64,000 bases of DNA from Haemaphysalis longicornis (GCA_013339765.2 CM023449.1:111601778-111665777), one strand, 5' to 3'; shown: positions 31,979-43,797, numbered from the stretch's first letter. The notes: a model not told the origin generated them from the letters alone. A program made the numbers and translations.

Positions 31979-33710
31979 CTACCGGCGGGTGAGGGGCCGT
32001 ACACAGTTAAACAATTGTGACAGAAGTTGAACAACCTGGCAAAGCGTTTTAAGTAAGTACCCCTTGATTGAGCTCTGAGTCTATTTTTTAGCAATGCAGG
32101 CTTTACTTGGAAGCTTCGCGAACTGCACATAGTAGTACGCCCGCGCGCATGCGGAGTGGCACCAGTGGCACTGCCGCGCGCGCGCCATACGATCCAAACA
32201 ACGAGCCACACTTTATAAGCGGCATGACATCTGCTAGCATGAGTCCAGTGAGGTCATCTCTGTATGGCATGCAGGCCATACAGAGATGGCATGCAGGCTA
32301 ACCGCAGCTTGTATCTCTTTTTGAAACAGTGTATGCCATGATTTCTATAATTACATATTTTAAAGGAAGGAGCACCGAGACGGGAAGAGGACTGGCGGGG
32401 AGCCAACAGGCTGGCCCTTCTACGATCTCCTCCGCAAATTCCTTGCGAGCTTACTTCTCAATGATGACGACCTAGTGGAGGAGAACGTGGAGGTACTTTT
32501 CATTTTCTTACATTATTGTAGCACGCTATTCGTACTAGAAATTATTTGTACATGTACATATGAGTTGAATGTAGCTGAACATGTAGATTTCCGTCTGCAA
32601 AATAATAAAGCTTACACCTTAATTAAATGTATTGCATGTGGATACACATTTTCTTGAAAACACCGGTCTTGGACTTTGTTCAATTTTATTTGATGGATGC
32701 AAAATTTGACGATTTGTGCTGCAGAGCAGCTTTCATACATTTTACAATGTATATGCACTGAATGCAGGCCTGACACGCACAAAAAAAATAAACAGGAATC
32801 ATTGCAGTAGTTGTGACGGAAATTCAACTCCCATCGCTAAAAGTCAGTCCTAAGCCTTCGCTGCATGTGAACGAACACACTGGGTAAGCCATTGGGTCAC
32901 TAAAGCTGAGCACCAATCAAAAGATGTGGCTCATCTCAAGGGGTGCCAACAGGCATTAAGGATTGAGAGAGGCGAACCTCATAATAGTAGTGCAAGCTTT
33001 CGTCATCCGCTCCGTACGTCAACTTACAAGTCACTAAAAATACGCAAATCGAACACATCGAAAAGAGATATGAGCCAGTTGGACTTATGAGCCGTAGAGA
33101 GAGAAGGATGAGTCCTCCTTACAAATAGGTGGGCAAAAAATAAAGTTTTCTCTCTGGCTGCACTGTGTGGCGCAACGAGTTTGACATGAGGGAATGATGA
33201 TGTCCTGTAGTGGAATGGCAAGTGCGAGTTAATGGAGCCATGTTGTTGTTCACAGGTGCCAGTCGTGGACGAAGCTCCAGAAGAAGCTGAAGTAGTCGCG
33301 TCGTGGGACGACGCAGACGCTGCAATTGATGGGGGACATTCGCCAACTGAGCCTGCGCAAGCCAGCCCCAGTCATGGCGACACCAGCAATGGGCTCGTCG
33401 AAACTGCTGGCCAAGCCGCCCAAGTGTCAGCGCAACTGCAGCAAGCACTGCTGGGCCAAGCCAATCACAAGCCAGCCCAGCCCATGGCACCAACCCTAAT
33501 GGAAGGGCTAGGATGCGGCCAAACGCCTCTGTTTTACAGCAGCTGCTTGCCCTCCACAAGGAGGACTCATTGCGGACCGCCAAAGCGGAAAAGAGGCGCC
33601 ACCGGCTACAAGCCCAAATGCTGAGGCTGCAGAGGCAAGCCACTACAGCACAGAGAGGCATGATGGAAATGATGAAACAGTTTTTCGCATCAAGGGCAAA
33701 CAACTTGTAG
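31979..33710 (+). pseudogene. Harbinger accessory gene (Myb/SANT-like), copy A, 5' truncated
   Basis: Three exons can be drawn: the end of exon 1 (to 32052, donor GTAAGT), exon 2 (32366-32492, donor GTACTT) and exon 3 (33256-33710). Exon 2 encodes the end of the Myb/SANT-like domain (PTGWPFYDLLRKFL) and an acidic stretch. Exon 3 begins VPVVDEAPEEAEVVASWDD. After a frame change at about 33490-33513 it ends in a basic, coiled-coil-like tail (LLALHKEDSLRTAKAEKRR ... MKQFFASRANNL). Exon phases agree. A TGA in exon 1 and the exon 3 frame change disable it, and both are shared with copy B. Confidence 0.75.
32255..32288 (+). other. Perfect 14-bp hairpin in accessory intron 1, copy A
   Basis: CATCTCTGTATGGC (32255-32268) pairs with 32275-32288 around a 6-nt loop ATGCAG. 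It lies between exons 1 and 2 of the accessory gene. Confidence 0.6.
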
Positions 33711-34019
33711 GCAGGATAGGCAGGAAACTAGCTGACCAACCCCACGTGTATTTTTCTTCACTGTAATAAAAGCCAAGCCCTAAAGGAATAGCACTAGCGC
33801 AAGCTGTGTAGTTATATTTTACCTTGAAAATGCACAATGATTTCTTTATAATAAGCAATGTTGATATGTTGATGTACGCCCCTAGGTTACGTAGTTTGAA
33901 ATGGTCTTGGCAAATATTTTTATCCACGAATGCTTTTATTTGTAGCTGAGTGGCTAAATCAAGTGACAAAGAGAAAGACACTAAACTTTTTACGTATATT
34001 TACCTGAGAAAGACTATTG

Positions 34020-35440
34020 TGATTTAAAAAAGCAGCAAGAACAAATAACCCTGTGAAAGACAACACGATTGCTCGAAAAGAAACCAGACACAGCAGCAAC
34101 TCTTTCTCAGCAAGACACCACATTTTGGTCAGCGAAAAAAATCAGAACAAACAACTCCCTTTAAGACAGAAACGAATGCTCTAAAGGAAAAGAGACAGAG
34201 CAGCCATTCTCTAAAAAGATGGTACGTTCTGGTGGCAAGTTAAAAAATTACAGCACTTCCACTCAACGTGAAAGCTGTCGGAAGTGCAGAGTAGTGATTC
34301 ACCAGAGGGGCTCTGCTGCCATTTTCCACAATTTCATTCTCTTTCTCCCTTTTCCCTTAATGAATTGAACAGAAGCTTCTTCAATGCAATTCAATTTTCC
34401 CCCTGTCGCAGTGCTTGCACCCCTTCCCCTGAGACAGGCCACATGCCTTTTTTATTTGGTTTCTTGTCTGAAACAGCACGAGCGGGAGCTCCGTTCTTGG
34501 TAGCCTGTATCCGTCTGGATAGCCTGACCGTACAAGAGCCAAGAGGACAGGCTCGGCCCCTCAAGTGCCATGCACTCCAAAAAAAGTGGAAACAGAACTT
34601 GGCACAAGACAACACCAATGCTGTAAGCAAACCTAGACCGAGCAATAATTCTCCACCAAGACGCAACGTCCTGGTGATAAGTTTAAAAAAAGAGGTGGAG
34701 AACAGACAACTCTGCGCAAGACAATACGAATGCTTATGCTTGAAACAAAACCAGACAGACCAGCAATTCTTCTAGAGCAAAACAACATTCTAGTGACAAA
34801 AAAATGGTGAACAAACAAGTCTTCACAAAACACGAATGCCCTAAATAAAATTAGAGCAGCAAACATGACGATGGCACTGCCATAATACGAATGCTCTAAG
34901 CAAACCAAGACCGAGCACCCATTCTCCGACGAGACATGACGTCTTGGCGGTAAGTTAAAAAAAACAAGAAACAGACAACTCTGCGCAAGACAGCACGAAT
35001 GCTCGAAACAAAACCAGACAGACTAGCGATTCTTCTAGACCAAGACCCAACATTCTGGTGACAAAAAAAAGGTGAACTAACAACTCTGTACAAAACACGA
35101 ATGCTCTGAATGAAATTGGAGCAGTAAAAAACGATGGCATTTCCACAGATGGAATTCCCAGAACACGAATGCTCTAAGCAAACCAAGACCGACCAGCAAT
35201 TCTCCAACAAGACGTGATACCTTGGTGGTAAGTTAGAAAAAAAACAAGGAACAGACAGCGCTGCGCAAGACAACACGAATGCTTCAAACTAAACTAGAAC
35301 GACTAGCCATTCTTCTAGACCAAGAACCAACATTCCGGTGACAAAAAAAGGGTGAACCAACAACTCTGTACAAAACACGAATGCTGTAAATGAAACTAGA
35401 GCAGCAAACAGAGCGATGGCACTGCCACAGAGAAAACGGA
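34020..35440. repeat. Tandem repeat core of Harbinger, copy A
   Basis: Noncoding stretch between the 3' ends of the two convergent Harbinger genes. The motif CACGAATGCT recurs at about 34726, 34832, 34886, 34997, 35098, 35166, 35276 and 35376. Subunits are 54-111 bp and the pattern repeats with a period near 270-280 bp. The region is A-rich on the plus strand. Confidence 0.75.
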
Positions 35441-35468
35441 AATAACACGAACATACGTTTGCCGTGCC

Positions 35469-36747
35469 CTACTGACTTTTAGCTAGATGCTGAGCAAGGG
35501 CCTCCCTGACTGCCACCCCTAACGGCTCTCTCCGGTTACTTGTGCGGACTGGCTGAGGACGTCTTTCATCGTCACAGCGGACTGCATCGACACAGCTTGT
35601 GTCGCAGTGGTCCTTGAGCTGCTCACAAATGTTGTGAAGGACACAGGCGGCCCGAACAACACTATTGACATTATCTATGTCAAATTCAAGGCCCTTGGTC
35701 ACCATTCGGAAGCGCGCCTTGAGCCGTCCAAAGACATTCTCGACAACGCACCTAGCGCTTGACAGTCTATAATGGAATGTCTGTGAGGGAGATCCACGAG
35801 GACCAGGGCGCGCAAACGGTTTCATGAGGTGTGGCTGCAAGGGGAACGATTGATCTCCGAGGAGAAGCGGACAAACATTCACACCTTCCACAACCTTTGC
35901 CTCCATTCAGAATAATTGACTAGCCAGGACACCTGGCAGCTTCGACCTGCGGAAAACGTTGGAGTCATGGTTCTTCCCGGGTGACCCAACATTTGTCGGC
36001 AAGAACTCGTAGTTGTGGTCAGCAACCGCGAACAGAATGATGCTGTACCAGCCCCTGTAGTTGTAGTAGTCGGAAGCATTCACTGGGGGGGGGGCACACT
36101 TCCAAGTGGCAAGCGTCAAGGGCACCAACTCCCTGGGAAAAACCCAGTACTGCCTCGAACTGGCGCAGATGGTCCGCCATTTCGCATGGTCGAAGGAACC
36201 TGATGTACAGATGGTCGAAGCGCTGCACGACCACCCGAAAGAACTCCCGAAATATAAGGTTTACCGATGGCCGGCTGACCCCAAACAGGTGGGCCACAGT
36301 TCTCTCCTCTGCTGAGCTGGCGAGACGGTACAATCCAATGGCCACACGCTTGTCCAAGGGGATGGCTCGACGCTTGTTGGTGTCTTGTCGCCTCATGCAC
36401 TCGCATGCGTTCACTATGTATGTGAACGTCGTGCGGCTCACACGAAAGTTTTCTCTGAAGGAAGAGTCGGGGAGATTTGGAAGTGTGGTATCATACCACG
36501 AACTGCTACGGTGGTACGACCACACATGCCGCTCACGGGAGCAAAGTCGCATGATTGCCGCCATGCGCAGTTTACGCCTCTTGGCCGTCTGCCGCAGCCC
36601 TTCATCTATTTCGTCAATTTCAGCCTGCAGATGTTGCTGTTGCATCTGTAGCTGGTAGATAGCTGCCTCTTTAACGGCAAAGGCAGTCCAAAATTGAAGC
36701 TCACCGTCACCGGACGTATCGTTGAATACCGGTCGGCTAAGAGCCAT
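35469..36747 (-). pseudogene. PIF/Harbinger DDE transposase, copy A
   Basis: Would cut and paste the transposon between its inverted repeats. The N-terminal part is open from 36828, with the likely start MALSRPVFND at 36747. It shows an acidic/coiled start and the helix-turn-helix-like LDKRVAIGLYRLASSAEERTV. The first catalytic aspartate is in GALDACHLEV. A frameshift in a G-run near 36085-36095 follows, then NYRGWYSIILFAVADHNYEF with the second aspartate. An in-frame TGA lies at 35909-35907. The rest is open at 35906-35469, with LLLGDQSFPLQPHLMKPF and the catalytic glutamate in RCVVENVFGRLKARF. All three acidic residues are kept, but the frameshift and TGA make it inactive. Confidence 0.88.
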
Positions 36748-36748
36748 T

Positions 36749-37203
36749 GTTCGCTCATGGGACGAAGTCGTGCGGACGTCACCCAAAACAACACACACTA
36801 CGCACCTCAAACAAGACGCACTGGACACTTAAACGGAGGCGAAACAGTACCACGCCGCATGAGCGTGCCGACACTTAGCCGACGTTCACTTATGTCACTC
36901 AAGTCATGTGGACGTCACTTAAACTACCCCACACACACACACACAACGCGCAGCAAACAAAGCACAATGAACACATCACGATAGGTAAAACAGCCCCACG
37001 TAGCAGAAGCGTTCCGACGCTTTGAGCCACCGTGCTCAATGTGACGCAGTCACGCGAGCGTTACTTGAAACACACACACACACTACGCACAGTAAACAAA
37101 GCACACCGAACGCTTCACGACAAGTGAAACAACAGCACGTAAAAGGGTTCCGACGCTTGCAGCCGTCGTTCGCTCATGGGACGCAAGTCATGCGGACGTC
37201 ACA
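36749..37203. repeat. Four ~140-bp tandem repeats upstream of the transposase, copy A
   Basis: Four degenerate copies of a GTTCGCTCATGGGACG...GTCATGCGGACGTCAC block start at about 36749, 36885, 37031 and 37169 (spacing 136-146 bp), separated by CA-rich tracts. They lie in the 5' region of the transposase, where its promoter is expected. GGACGTCAC resembles a CRE half-palindrome. Confidence 0.6.
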
Positions 37204-37604
37204 CATTACACACGGCAAACACGTCATACTAAATACTTGACCCAACGCGAAACAGTGCAAGCGGTAAAAGGCAGCAGAAGCGATCCGGAATGGCAAAAAT
37301 ACACTCCAACAGCACGACGACGACCCACGATAACGTTTTAACAGCTTTGGCTTTGGCTGACCTCGGCTTGTTGAGTGGCTTCGTTGACAGCGTTTACGGG
37401 TTGTTTTTACATTCGCGCTGTCTAAAGAAAAAAAAACGTAAGCGTGTGCGCTAAAATAATAGTTTTGCAACTGCTGTTTTGAATAGTTTGTTATAAACTT
37501 GCAACATCTCTTTTTTTGTCATTACAGTAGCTGGAACATATTTTTATCTATCGCAATTGCATTGACCGCTTGGCACACACGCTCGGATTGCGTGTAACAG
37601 CAGC

Positions 37605-37667
37605 TGACCATGGTTAGCTCTAACTGCGGTTAAGCTGGGTAACTATAGTTAGGCGTAACCATGGTTA
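37605..37667. promoter_or_regulatory. Subterminal TAAC-N4-GTTA cluster, copy A right end
   Basis: Four palindromic sites at 37605-37616, 37621-37632, 37640-37651 and 37656-37667, spaced 16-19 bp, just inside the right inverted repeat of Harbinger. See the matching clusters in copy B. Confidence 0.6.
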
Positions 37668-37690
37668 GGTGTGCCCGTGTAACTAGAGTA

Positions 37691-37784
37691 TAAGCCTCGC
37701 ACTGGACCTGCTGCGTGATAAATGCTGTCCACGTTGGGACAATATAGAAGAGAGAGGGAGGTGACGTTGAACGGCAGTGCCAGT
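37691..37784 (+). mobile_element. PLE2 fragment within duplication copy A
   Basis: Short piece of the PLE2 3' region (GCCTCGCACTGGACCTGCTG onwards) between the Harbinger right end and the start of element X. It is carried along by the duplication. Confidence 0.7.
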
Positions 37785-39412
37785 CGGGACGCTCTTACCG
37801 GCCATCAACAGATCGAGGACGTGACGTCACAGCCAAAAGTCACGTGATAAATACATTTTCGTCACTTTCTCGGCCGTGGGTTTTTTTTTGTTGTTTTTAC
37901 TTTTTTCACGAAGGCACTGCGCATAGTATCAAGAAGCTATGCACTGCGGTAAGGTGTTTTTTATCACCGTTGCGCAAGTGCGTCCTTCTGCAGCGGTGGG
38001 TTCGCTTTGGCGTTTGTTTGATGACCGAGCATGTGTAGGCGATTGCCAAAGGCAGCGTGTGTGAGCGCTACGGTCGCTTCGCCGTTTTTTTTTAATTGTT
38101 ATAACGTCATTTTTCCCTGGGAATTTGTTCTGCGCCAGGTTCGTTTCTTTCAACGTAGATGATACCGGCGTGATACGTTGAAGTGTATCGTCGAAGTGTC
38201 CGTCGGCGTCGTGTTGTCTGCTTCTTTGAGCCAGCTCACGAATGAAGCCGTCACCTTGAGCTCTCGCCGGTGAAACGGCGACGACACCGATCTTTTCCCT
38301 ACAGAATCGAAGACGAAGTGTGACACCACTAGTTGTGCGCCCCCATATCCTACAAGTATACAAATCACGTTGCCGTCAGCAACAATATGCAGCAAGCCAT
38401 TTGCAGTGTCGTGGTATTTTATTGTTTCTCCGTTTCCTTAGTGCAGGAACACCAAGCGAGGCTCTGCCGTGCTGTGATGCAGCGAATCTGATGTGTGTGT
38501 GTGCATTGGGGTGCCAAGCTGGACGTACCACATTCGGCTTGTTATTTCGGCGACAGGTAAATGCGCAAATGAGACGTGGTCGAGTTCACTGTGTTCTGGT
38601 ATATCTACGAATTCTACGGTGACAGAGAGAGAGAGAGAAAACCTTTAATGAAAGCGAAAGTTGAAGAGGTCAGTCCAACTAACGGACAATTTGTTTTGTG
38701 GTAAAGGCGAGATTAGCCAAGCCATTGCACTTAGCTTGTTATCGACATTGATGTGTGCGCTCTTGGTGGCTGAGTGCGATGCTTGCACGGGCAGCAATTT
38801 TTGCAGGCAGGTCTATGATGCGGGCTTATCAATACAAGTGCCTCACATACTATTTTACATTAACTAACTGGGGAAAAGAGCAAACTATAAATCACAAATT
38901 TGTGGGAAGCTAAAGACATGTAAAGTTTAATAACTGCACCTCGCAGGCAGCCAGTGGTTGATTGATTGATTGTAGGGTTTAACGCGCCGACGCAATGCAG
39001 GCAATGAGGCGCGCCGTAGTGGAGGGCTCCGGATTAATTTCGACCACCTGGGGATCTTTATCGTGCGCCGAAATCTCGTACACACGGGCGTTTTTGCTTT
39101 TCGCCTCCATCAGAAAAGCGGCCGCCGCGGCCGGGAATTGAACCCGCGACCTTGTGCTCAGCAGCGCAATACCAGCTGCTTGCCTTTCTCGTCTGTTGTT
39201 CTTGTAGAGCTCACATTTTTTCAGCTCCTTCCTCCTGTTTGTTCAAACCTCCCCTTAAGAGGTTTGAACATTCGTAAAGCAATTTCAATCTTTGCAAAAG
39301 GCGAGAACGGCCTCAGGCATAAGCTTCGTCCAATGCCACATCATGCTCAAGAAAAGTGCAAGTTCTGGTGCAATTCACAACTACATCCTCTTTGGAAAGA
39401 ACTTGATGGCTA
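37785..39412. mobile_element. Element X, left part, duplication copy A
   Basis: Starts CGGGACGCTCTTACCGGCC, the left inverted repeat of element X, and is cut at the duplication breakpoint. No open frame of note. It carries a minus-strand Ruka-like SINE at 38958-39180 and a perfect 12-bp hairpin at 39240-39270. Confidence 0.75.
38958..39180 (-). mobile_element. Ruka-like tRNA-derived SINE, copy A
   Basis: On the minus strand: a tRNA-like head with B box (GCGGGTTCAATTCCCGGCC), a body with GATGGAGGCG, CCCCAGGTGGTC and GGAGCCCTCCACTACGG, and the tail TTAAACCCTACAATCAATC. This matches the structure of the ixodid SINE family Ruka. The 5' half of the tRNA head is degenerate. Confidence 0.75.
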
Positions 39413-39419
39413 AATTGCT

Positions 39420-40390
39420 GAAGCACTTCCGCCGCCGCCTCGGCAGTACGTGCCCGTCTGCGCCAGTCACTTATGCCGAAGTCGTCACCAGACCATTGCA
39501 GCAGCCTGCCGTGACGTTCCAGCCGACATTCCCAGTTCGACCTCGGGTTCCACCCTAGGTGCTTTCCTCAACCTCAGTTCGTGCCGCAACCCCGGAGTGT
39601 ATGGCGTACACCGGACAATCGCCCTATCTGCTTTGCGTGCAGGATGCCGGGGCACGTTGCACGCTATTGTCGTCGTATGTCCGCCGTCCACCTGGAACTC
39701 TGCGCCTGCAGACTTCACTCAGTCGCCTAAAGTCCATGTGACGCCACGCTCGTCGTTCCCGACCTCCTCTTCGAACCGCGCCACCTTTACCGACCACCGT
39801 TCGCCGTCACCACGCCGTCGCTCGCTCTCCCCGATGCGGCGCCGTCCTGGTCCCGGAGATACGGAAAAGTAGTTGCCGCAGTTCCTGAGGCACGAACTGC
39901 GTCGACGTCGAAAAGTCCAAGGCCTCATCCCCTTCCGTGCCCTACCAATGTCATCGATTGTTGTTGAAGCGTTCGCACATTAGCTCTGGTCAACACAGGA
40001 GCCGCCATTTCCGTTATTCACGCTGATCTCTGCCGTTCCCTTCGCAAAGTAAAGGCGCCTCTGGATGGACTATCGCTCCGAACCGCAAGTGCACAATATA
40101 TCGCGCCAGTGGCTGCATGCACGGCTCGGGTTCTTATTCAGGACGTCGTGCACCACGTTGAGTTTATAGTGCTTCGGGCTTGCTCCCACGAAGTAATATT
40201 AGGATGGGACTTTCTTTCCCGCAATAACGCAGTGATTGACTGCGCCCGCGCACAAGTGGAACTTTCCGCCTCTTCTGACGCATTGTTGGCGACGACCATC
40301 CCATCTACGCTGCTAAAATTGTCGTGGCAGAAGACACTCACATTCCGCCCTGTTCTTATGTATGTGTGCTTATATGCTGTGTGTCTGTGA
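39420..40390 (+). pseudogene. Gypsy-2 gag end and protease
   Basis: Frames from about 39420 give a Pro/Arg-rich gag C-terminus broken by stops. The protease follows at about 39985-40260: LALVNTGAAISVIHADLC, then ACSHEVILGWDFLSRNNAVIDC. The catalytic aspartate of the DTG triad is asparagine (NTG), so the protease would be inactive. Several frames are used. Confidence 0.75.
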
Positions 40391-40429
40391 CCAACGCCAC
40401 GGCGCTGTTTACACCATCTGACACGTTTT

Positions 40430-43412
40430 ACCGCCGCAACGTTTTTCCACTGCCGTTTGCCGTTCTGGATTTCCACTCCGGGGGAAGCGCCATCTTCATC
40501 ACGAACACATCGACCGTACCGTGCGCCCTCCTAGAAGGCGAAAATCTTGGAAGTCTAGAACATACAGACCCTGGCCTTGTTTTCAACGTTGCGGATGGCG
40601 TGTCACACATTGACATCGACGGACTGGATCCGTTTCGTCAGATCCAAACTCAGCGACTGACGTGTTTCGTGCCTCCGTGGATGATGCTCTAGACAGCACC
40701 CAACAAGCTCAACTAATGGCTCTACTTCAGCGATTCCGTTCGTCTTTCGATTTGTCGCACAACGCGCTTGGTCGTACGTCCACTGTGGAGCACACCATCG
40801 ATACTGGAAGCCATGCTCCCCTTCGGCAACGGCCGTATCGCGTCTCCCCAACCGAGCGTCGCACCATCGAGCAACACGTCGATGACATGCTTCAGCGTGG
40901 CGTTGTTCGACCCTCAAGCAGTCCCTGGGCATCTCCTGTCGTTCTCGTCCGAAAAAAGAGATGTCTGTATGCTGTTAGTACTATTTTGTCTACTACTACG
41001 CCGCCGCAACAAAATCACGCGCAGGGCCGTCTATCCTCTCCCTCGCATAGATGATGCTCTGGACAGCTTGCAGGGCGCAGAATTTTTCTTGTCACTTGAT
41101 TTAAGGTCCGGGTATTGGCAGGTTACTATGGCAGACGGTGATCGCCCGAAAACGGCATTTGTCACACGAGATGGGTTGTACGAATATAATGTCATGCCGT
41201 TCGGGCTGTGCAATGCCCCTGCAACATTTGAACGCATGATGGACAATGTTTTGCGCGGCCTCAAGTGGAATATCTGTCTGTGCTATCTAGACGACATTGT
41301 CATCTTTTCTGCCGATTTTAAGACGCACCTTCACCGTTTGGAGCAAGTTTTAACATGCCTTTCACGAGCTGAGCTCCAAGTTAACCTGAAAAGTGTCGTT
41401 TTGCCGCCACGAAACTTACCATCTTGGGTCACGTTGTATCCAAGGACGGCGTGCTCCCCGACCCAGCCAAGCTTCGCGCTGTCGCCGAATTCCCGAAGCC
41501 AAACAACATAAAATCCCTTCGGAGCTTCATAGGGCTTTGCTCGTACTTCCGGCGCTTCATTCGCAACTTTGCTTCCATCATTGAGCCATTGACGAAGCTC
41601 CTCGGTGGTGCCCGTGACTTGCCTGCCTGGTCTCCGGCCTGCGACCACGCGTTCCATACTTTGCGCCGTCCTTACATCGCCACCCATACTTCGACACTTC
41701 GACCCTACAGCGCCTACCGAACTTCATACTGACGCCAGCGGAGTTGGCCTTGGGGCTGTGTTGCCAACGTAAACAAGGTTTCGACGAATATGTCGTCGCC
41801 TATGCCAGCCGCACCCTAACGAAGCCAGAGTCCAATTATACAGTTACCGAGAAGGAGTGCTTGGCCATCATCTGGGCGCTTGCTAAATTTCGACCATTTC
41901 TGTACGGCCGCCCATTTGATGTGGTCACTGACCGCCACGCCCTCTGTTGGCTGTCTTCTTTGAAAGATCCGGCAGGCCGTCTGGGGCGATGGGCGCTTCG
42001 CCTCCAAGAATATGATATACGGGTGAAATACAGGTCTGGTAAGAAGCATTCGGACGCCGACGCTCTCTCCCGTTCACCCGTACCTGCTAATCTATCGGAC
42101 TCTCCGGGTGACCTGGCTTCCCTTGCTGTGACTGACATGGCAGCTGAGCAACGGAAGGACCCATGGATTGTTGCCCTTCTCACCTCACTCACCAATCCTT
42201 CTAAAACCTTAACGACACGCGCTCTCCGTAGGCAAGCATCTCACTTTGCAGTACGCGATCAGCTGCTTTATCGACGCAACTACTACTTGGATGGCCGCAA
42301 ATGGTTGCTAGTGATTCCAAGGCATTTGCGGTCCGATGTTTGTGCCTTGTTCCACTCTGATCCCACATGTGGTCATGTCGGCCTACTCAAAACCTATGAA
42401 CGTTTGCGTCTTCGTTACTTCTGGCGCGGGATGTACAACTTCGTGCGAAAATACGTTCGATCGTGCCAAGATTGCCAACGCCGAAACTCGCCGGTACCTC
42501 ACCTATGTGGTCCGTTACAGCCGCTGCCTTGCCCAGCGAAACCATTTGACCGTGTGGGCATTGATCTGTACGGACCGTTACCATGCACAACCGCCGGCAA
42601 CCGCTGGGCTATAGTTGCCATCGACCACTTGACGCGCTATGCTGAGACCGCCACTCTACCAGCTGCTACCGCACGGGACGTCGCCTCGTTTCTCCTGGGT
42701 GTTTATACTCCGTCACGGTGCGCCTAAGGAGCTGCTCAGCGACAGGGGCCGCGTATTTCTGTCTGACGTCGTCGCGGAGCTTCTTAAGGCATGCAGCGTC
42801 ATCCATCGAACGAGCACTGCCTACCATCCGCAAACGAATGGCCTCACGGAGCGCTTCAACCGTACCCTCGGGGACATGTTGTCCAAGTACGTTGCGTCTG
42901 ACCGTGGCAACTGGGACCTTGTACTCCCTTACGTGACGTACGCCTACAACACCGCCATACAAGCGACGACGGGTTTTTCTCCGTTTTTCCTCCTATATGG
43001 GCGGGTGCCATCGTGCATGCTGGACACCATCCTTCCCTACCGCCCTGATGTATCCGAGTGCACGCCGATTTCTGAGGCTGCCAAACACGCCGAAGAATGC
43101 CGCCAGCTTGCCCGTTCTTTCACCACTGAAGAGCAGGAGCGACAAAAGTCCATCACGAGTGGCGGGCCCGCACCCGACTTCGTTCCCGGTTCTCTCGTGT
43201 GGCTCTGGGTACCCACCAGGACTCCTGGCCTGTGCTCGAAATTCCTGTCGAACTATCAGGGGCCGTACCGTGTTGTTGAACGCACTTCCCCGGTGAACTA
43301 CGTCGTCGGGCCGCTAACACCTTCCCAGGATCTCCGACGCCGTGGACGTGACACAGTGCATGTTGCTCGTCTCAAGCATTATTATGACCTGCGCGTCTCG
43401 CCATCACCTTGA
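40430..43412 (+). pseudogene. Gypsy-2 pol (RT, RNase H, integrase), frameshifted
   Basis: The RT blocks at 40662-41732 have RQRPYRVSPTERRTIEQHV, LDLRSGYWQVTM, NVMPFGLCNAPATFERMM and the catalytic CYLDDIVIFS. RNase H (about 41690-42060) has VAYASRTLTKPE, KECLAIIWALAKFRPFLYG and VTDRHALCWL. Integrase (about 42340-43412) has the zinc finger HVGLLKTYERLRLRYFW ... CQDCQ, core aspartates in GIDLYGPLP and LLSDRGRVF, and TNGLTERFNRTLGDML with the catalytic glutamate present. The GPY/F segment is NYQGPYRVVERTSPVNYVV and the stop is at 43410-43412. There are about four frameshifts, including one near 42700 in the integrase core. Confidence 0.9.
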
Positions 43413-43445
43413 GTGGCCAGGATGGCTACCCTCTTTTCTGGAGGG

Positions 43446-43691
43446 TGATTGTAGTGAAGAATATTAGCTATGCTCCGCAAAAGCATCGGAGGCGTCATTA
43501 CCCAGAATGGGTAATGTTGACCAGTACGAGCAGCGTCATCATTAGCAAAAAGATGTCGGAAATCCTCATCGCCATCGCCTAGAACGACGGGGTTCACTCG
43601 GACTGCTTCGCTCGGCTCGTGTCTGCTTCCCTGGTCCGCGATTCCTGACCTCTCGCCTTCAGAAAGATCTTCAGCAATAAATCACCTTTCA
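43446..43691 (+). repeat. Gypsy-2 3' LTR
   Basis: Follows the purine tract CTGGAGGG. It starts TGATTGTAGTGAAGAATA, contains AATAAA at 43676-43681 and ends CCTTTCA just before the (TA)n tract. Confidence 0.65.
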
Positions 43692-43693
43692 AG

Positions 43694-43731
<38 letters not shown>

Positions 43732-43797
43732 ATATATAGATATATATAATTATTATATATATATGTATGTATTTATATATATATATTTATATATATG
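43694..43797. repeat. (TA)n tract between Gypsy-2 and the fold-back element
   Basis: Imperfect AT dinucleotide tract. It begins three bases after the Gypsy-2 LTR and ends where the fold-back element starts. Confidence 0.85.

Larger units (their letters stand above)
31979..37690. mobile_element. Harbinger transposon, copy A, left end missing
   Basis: Same element as 48032-54101, without about 350 bp at the left (left terminal inverted repeat and most of accessory exon 1). The right inverted repeat is intact and ends at 37690, followed by TAA. Confidence 0.9.
31979..39412 (+). repeat. Direct segmental duplication, copy A
   Basis: Collinear and nearly identical to 48382-55826, in the same orientation. 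The left breakpoint cuts exon 1 of the Harbinger accessory gene. The right breakpoint lies within element X, after GAACTTGATGGCTA. Differences are mostly 1-4 base indels and rare substitutions. Copy A lacks the Harbinger left end, so it is the derived copy. Confidence 0.93.
39413..43691 (+). mobile_element. Gypsy-2, Ty3/Gypsy retrotransposon, 5' truncated
   Basis: Begins abruptly at the duplication breakpoint (39412/39413) with the end of gag and continues through pol to a 3' LTR that ends at a (TA)n tract. It is related to Gypsy-1 but on the opposite strand. There is no 5' LTR in the window. Confidence 0.88.
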
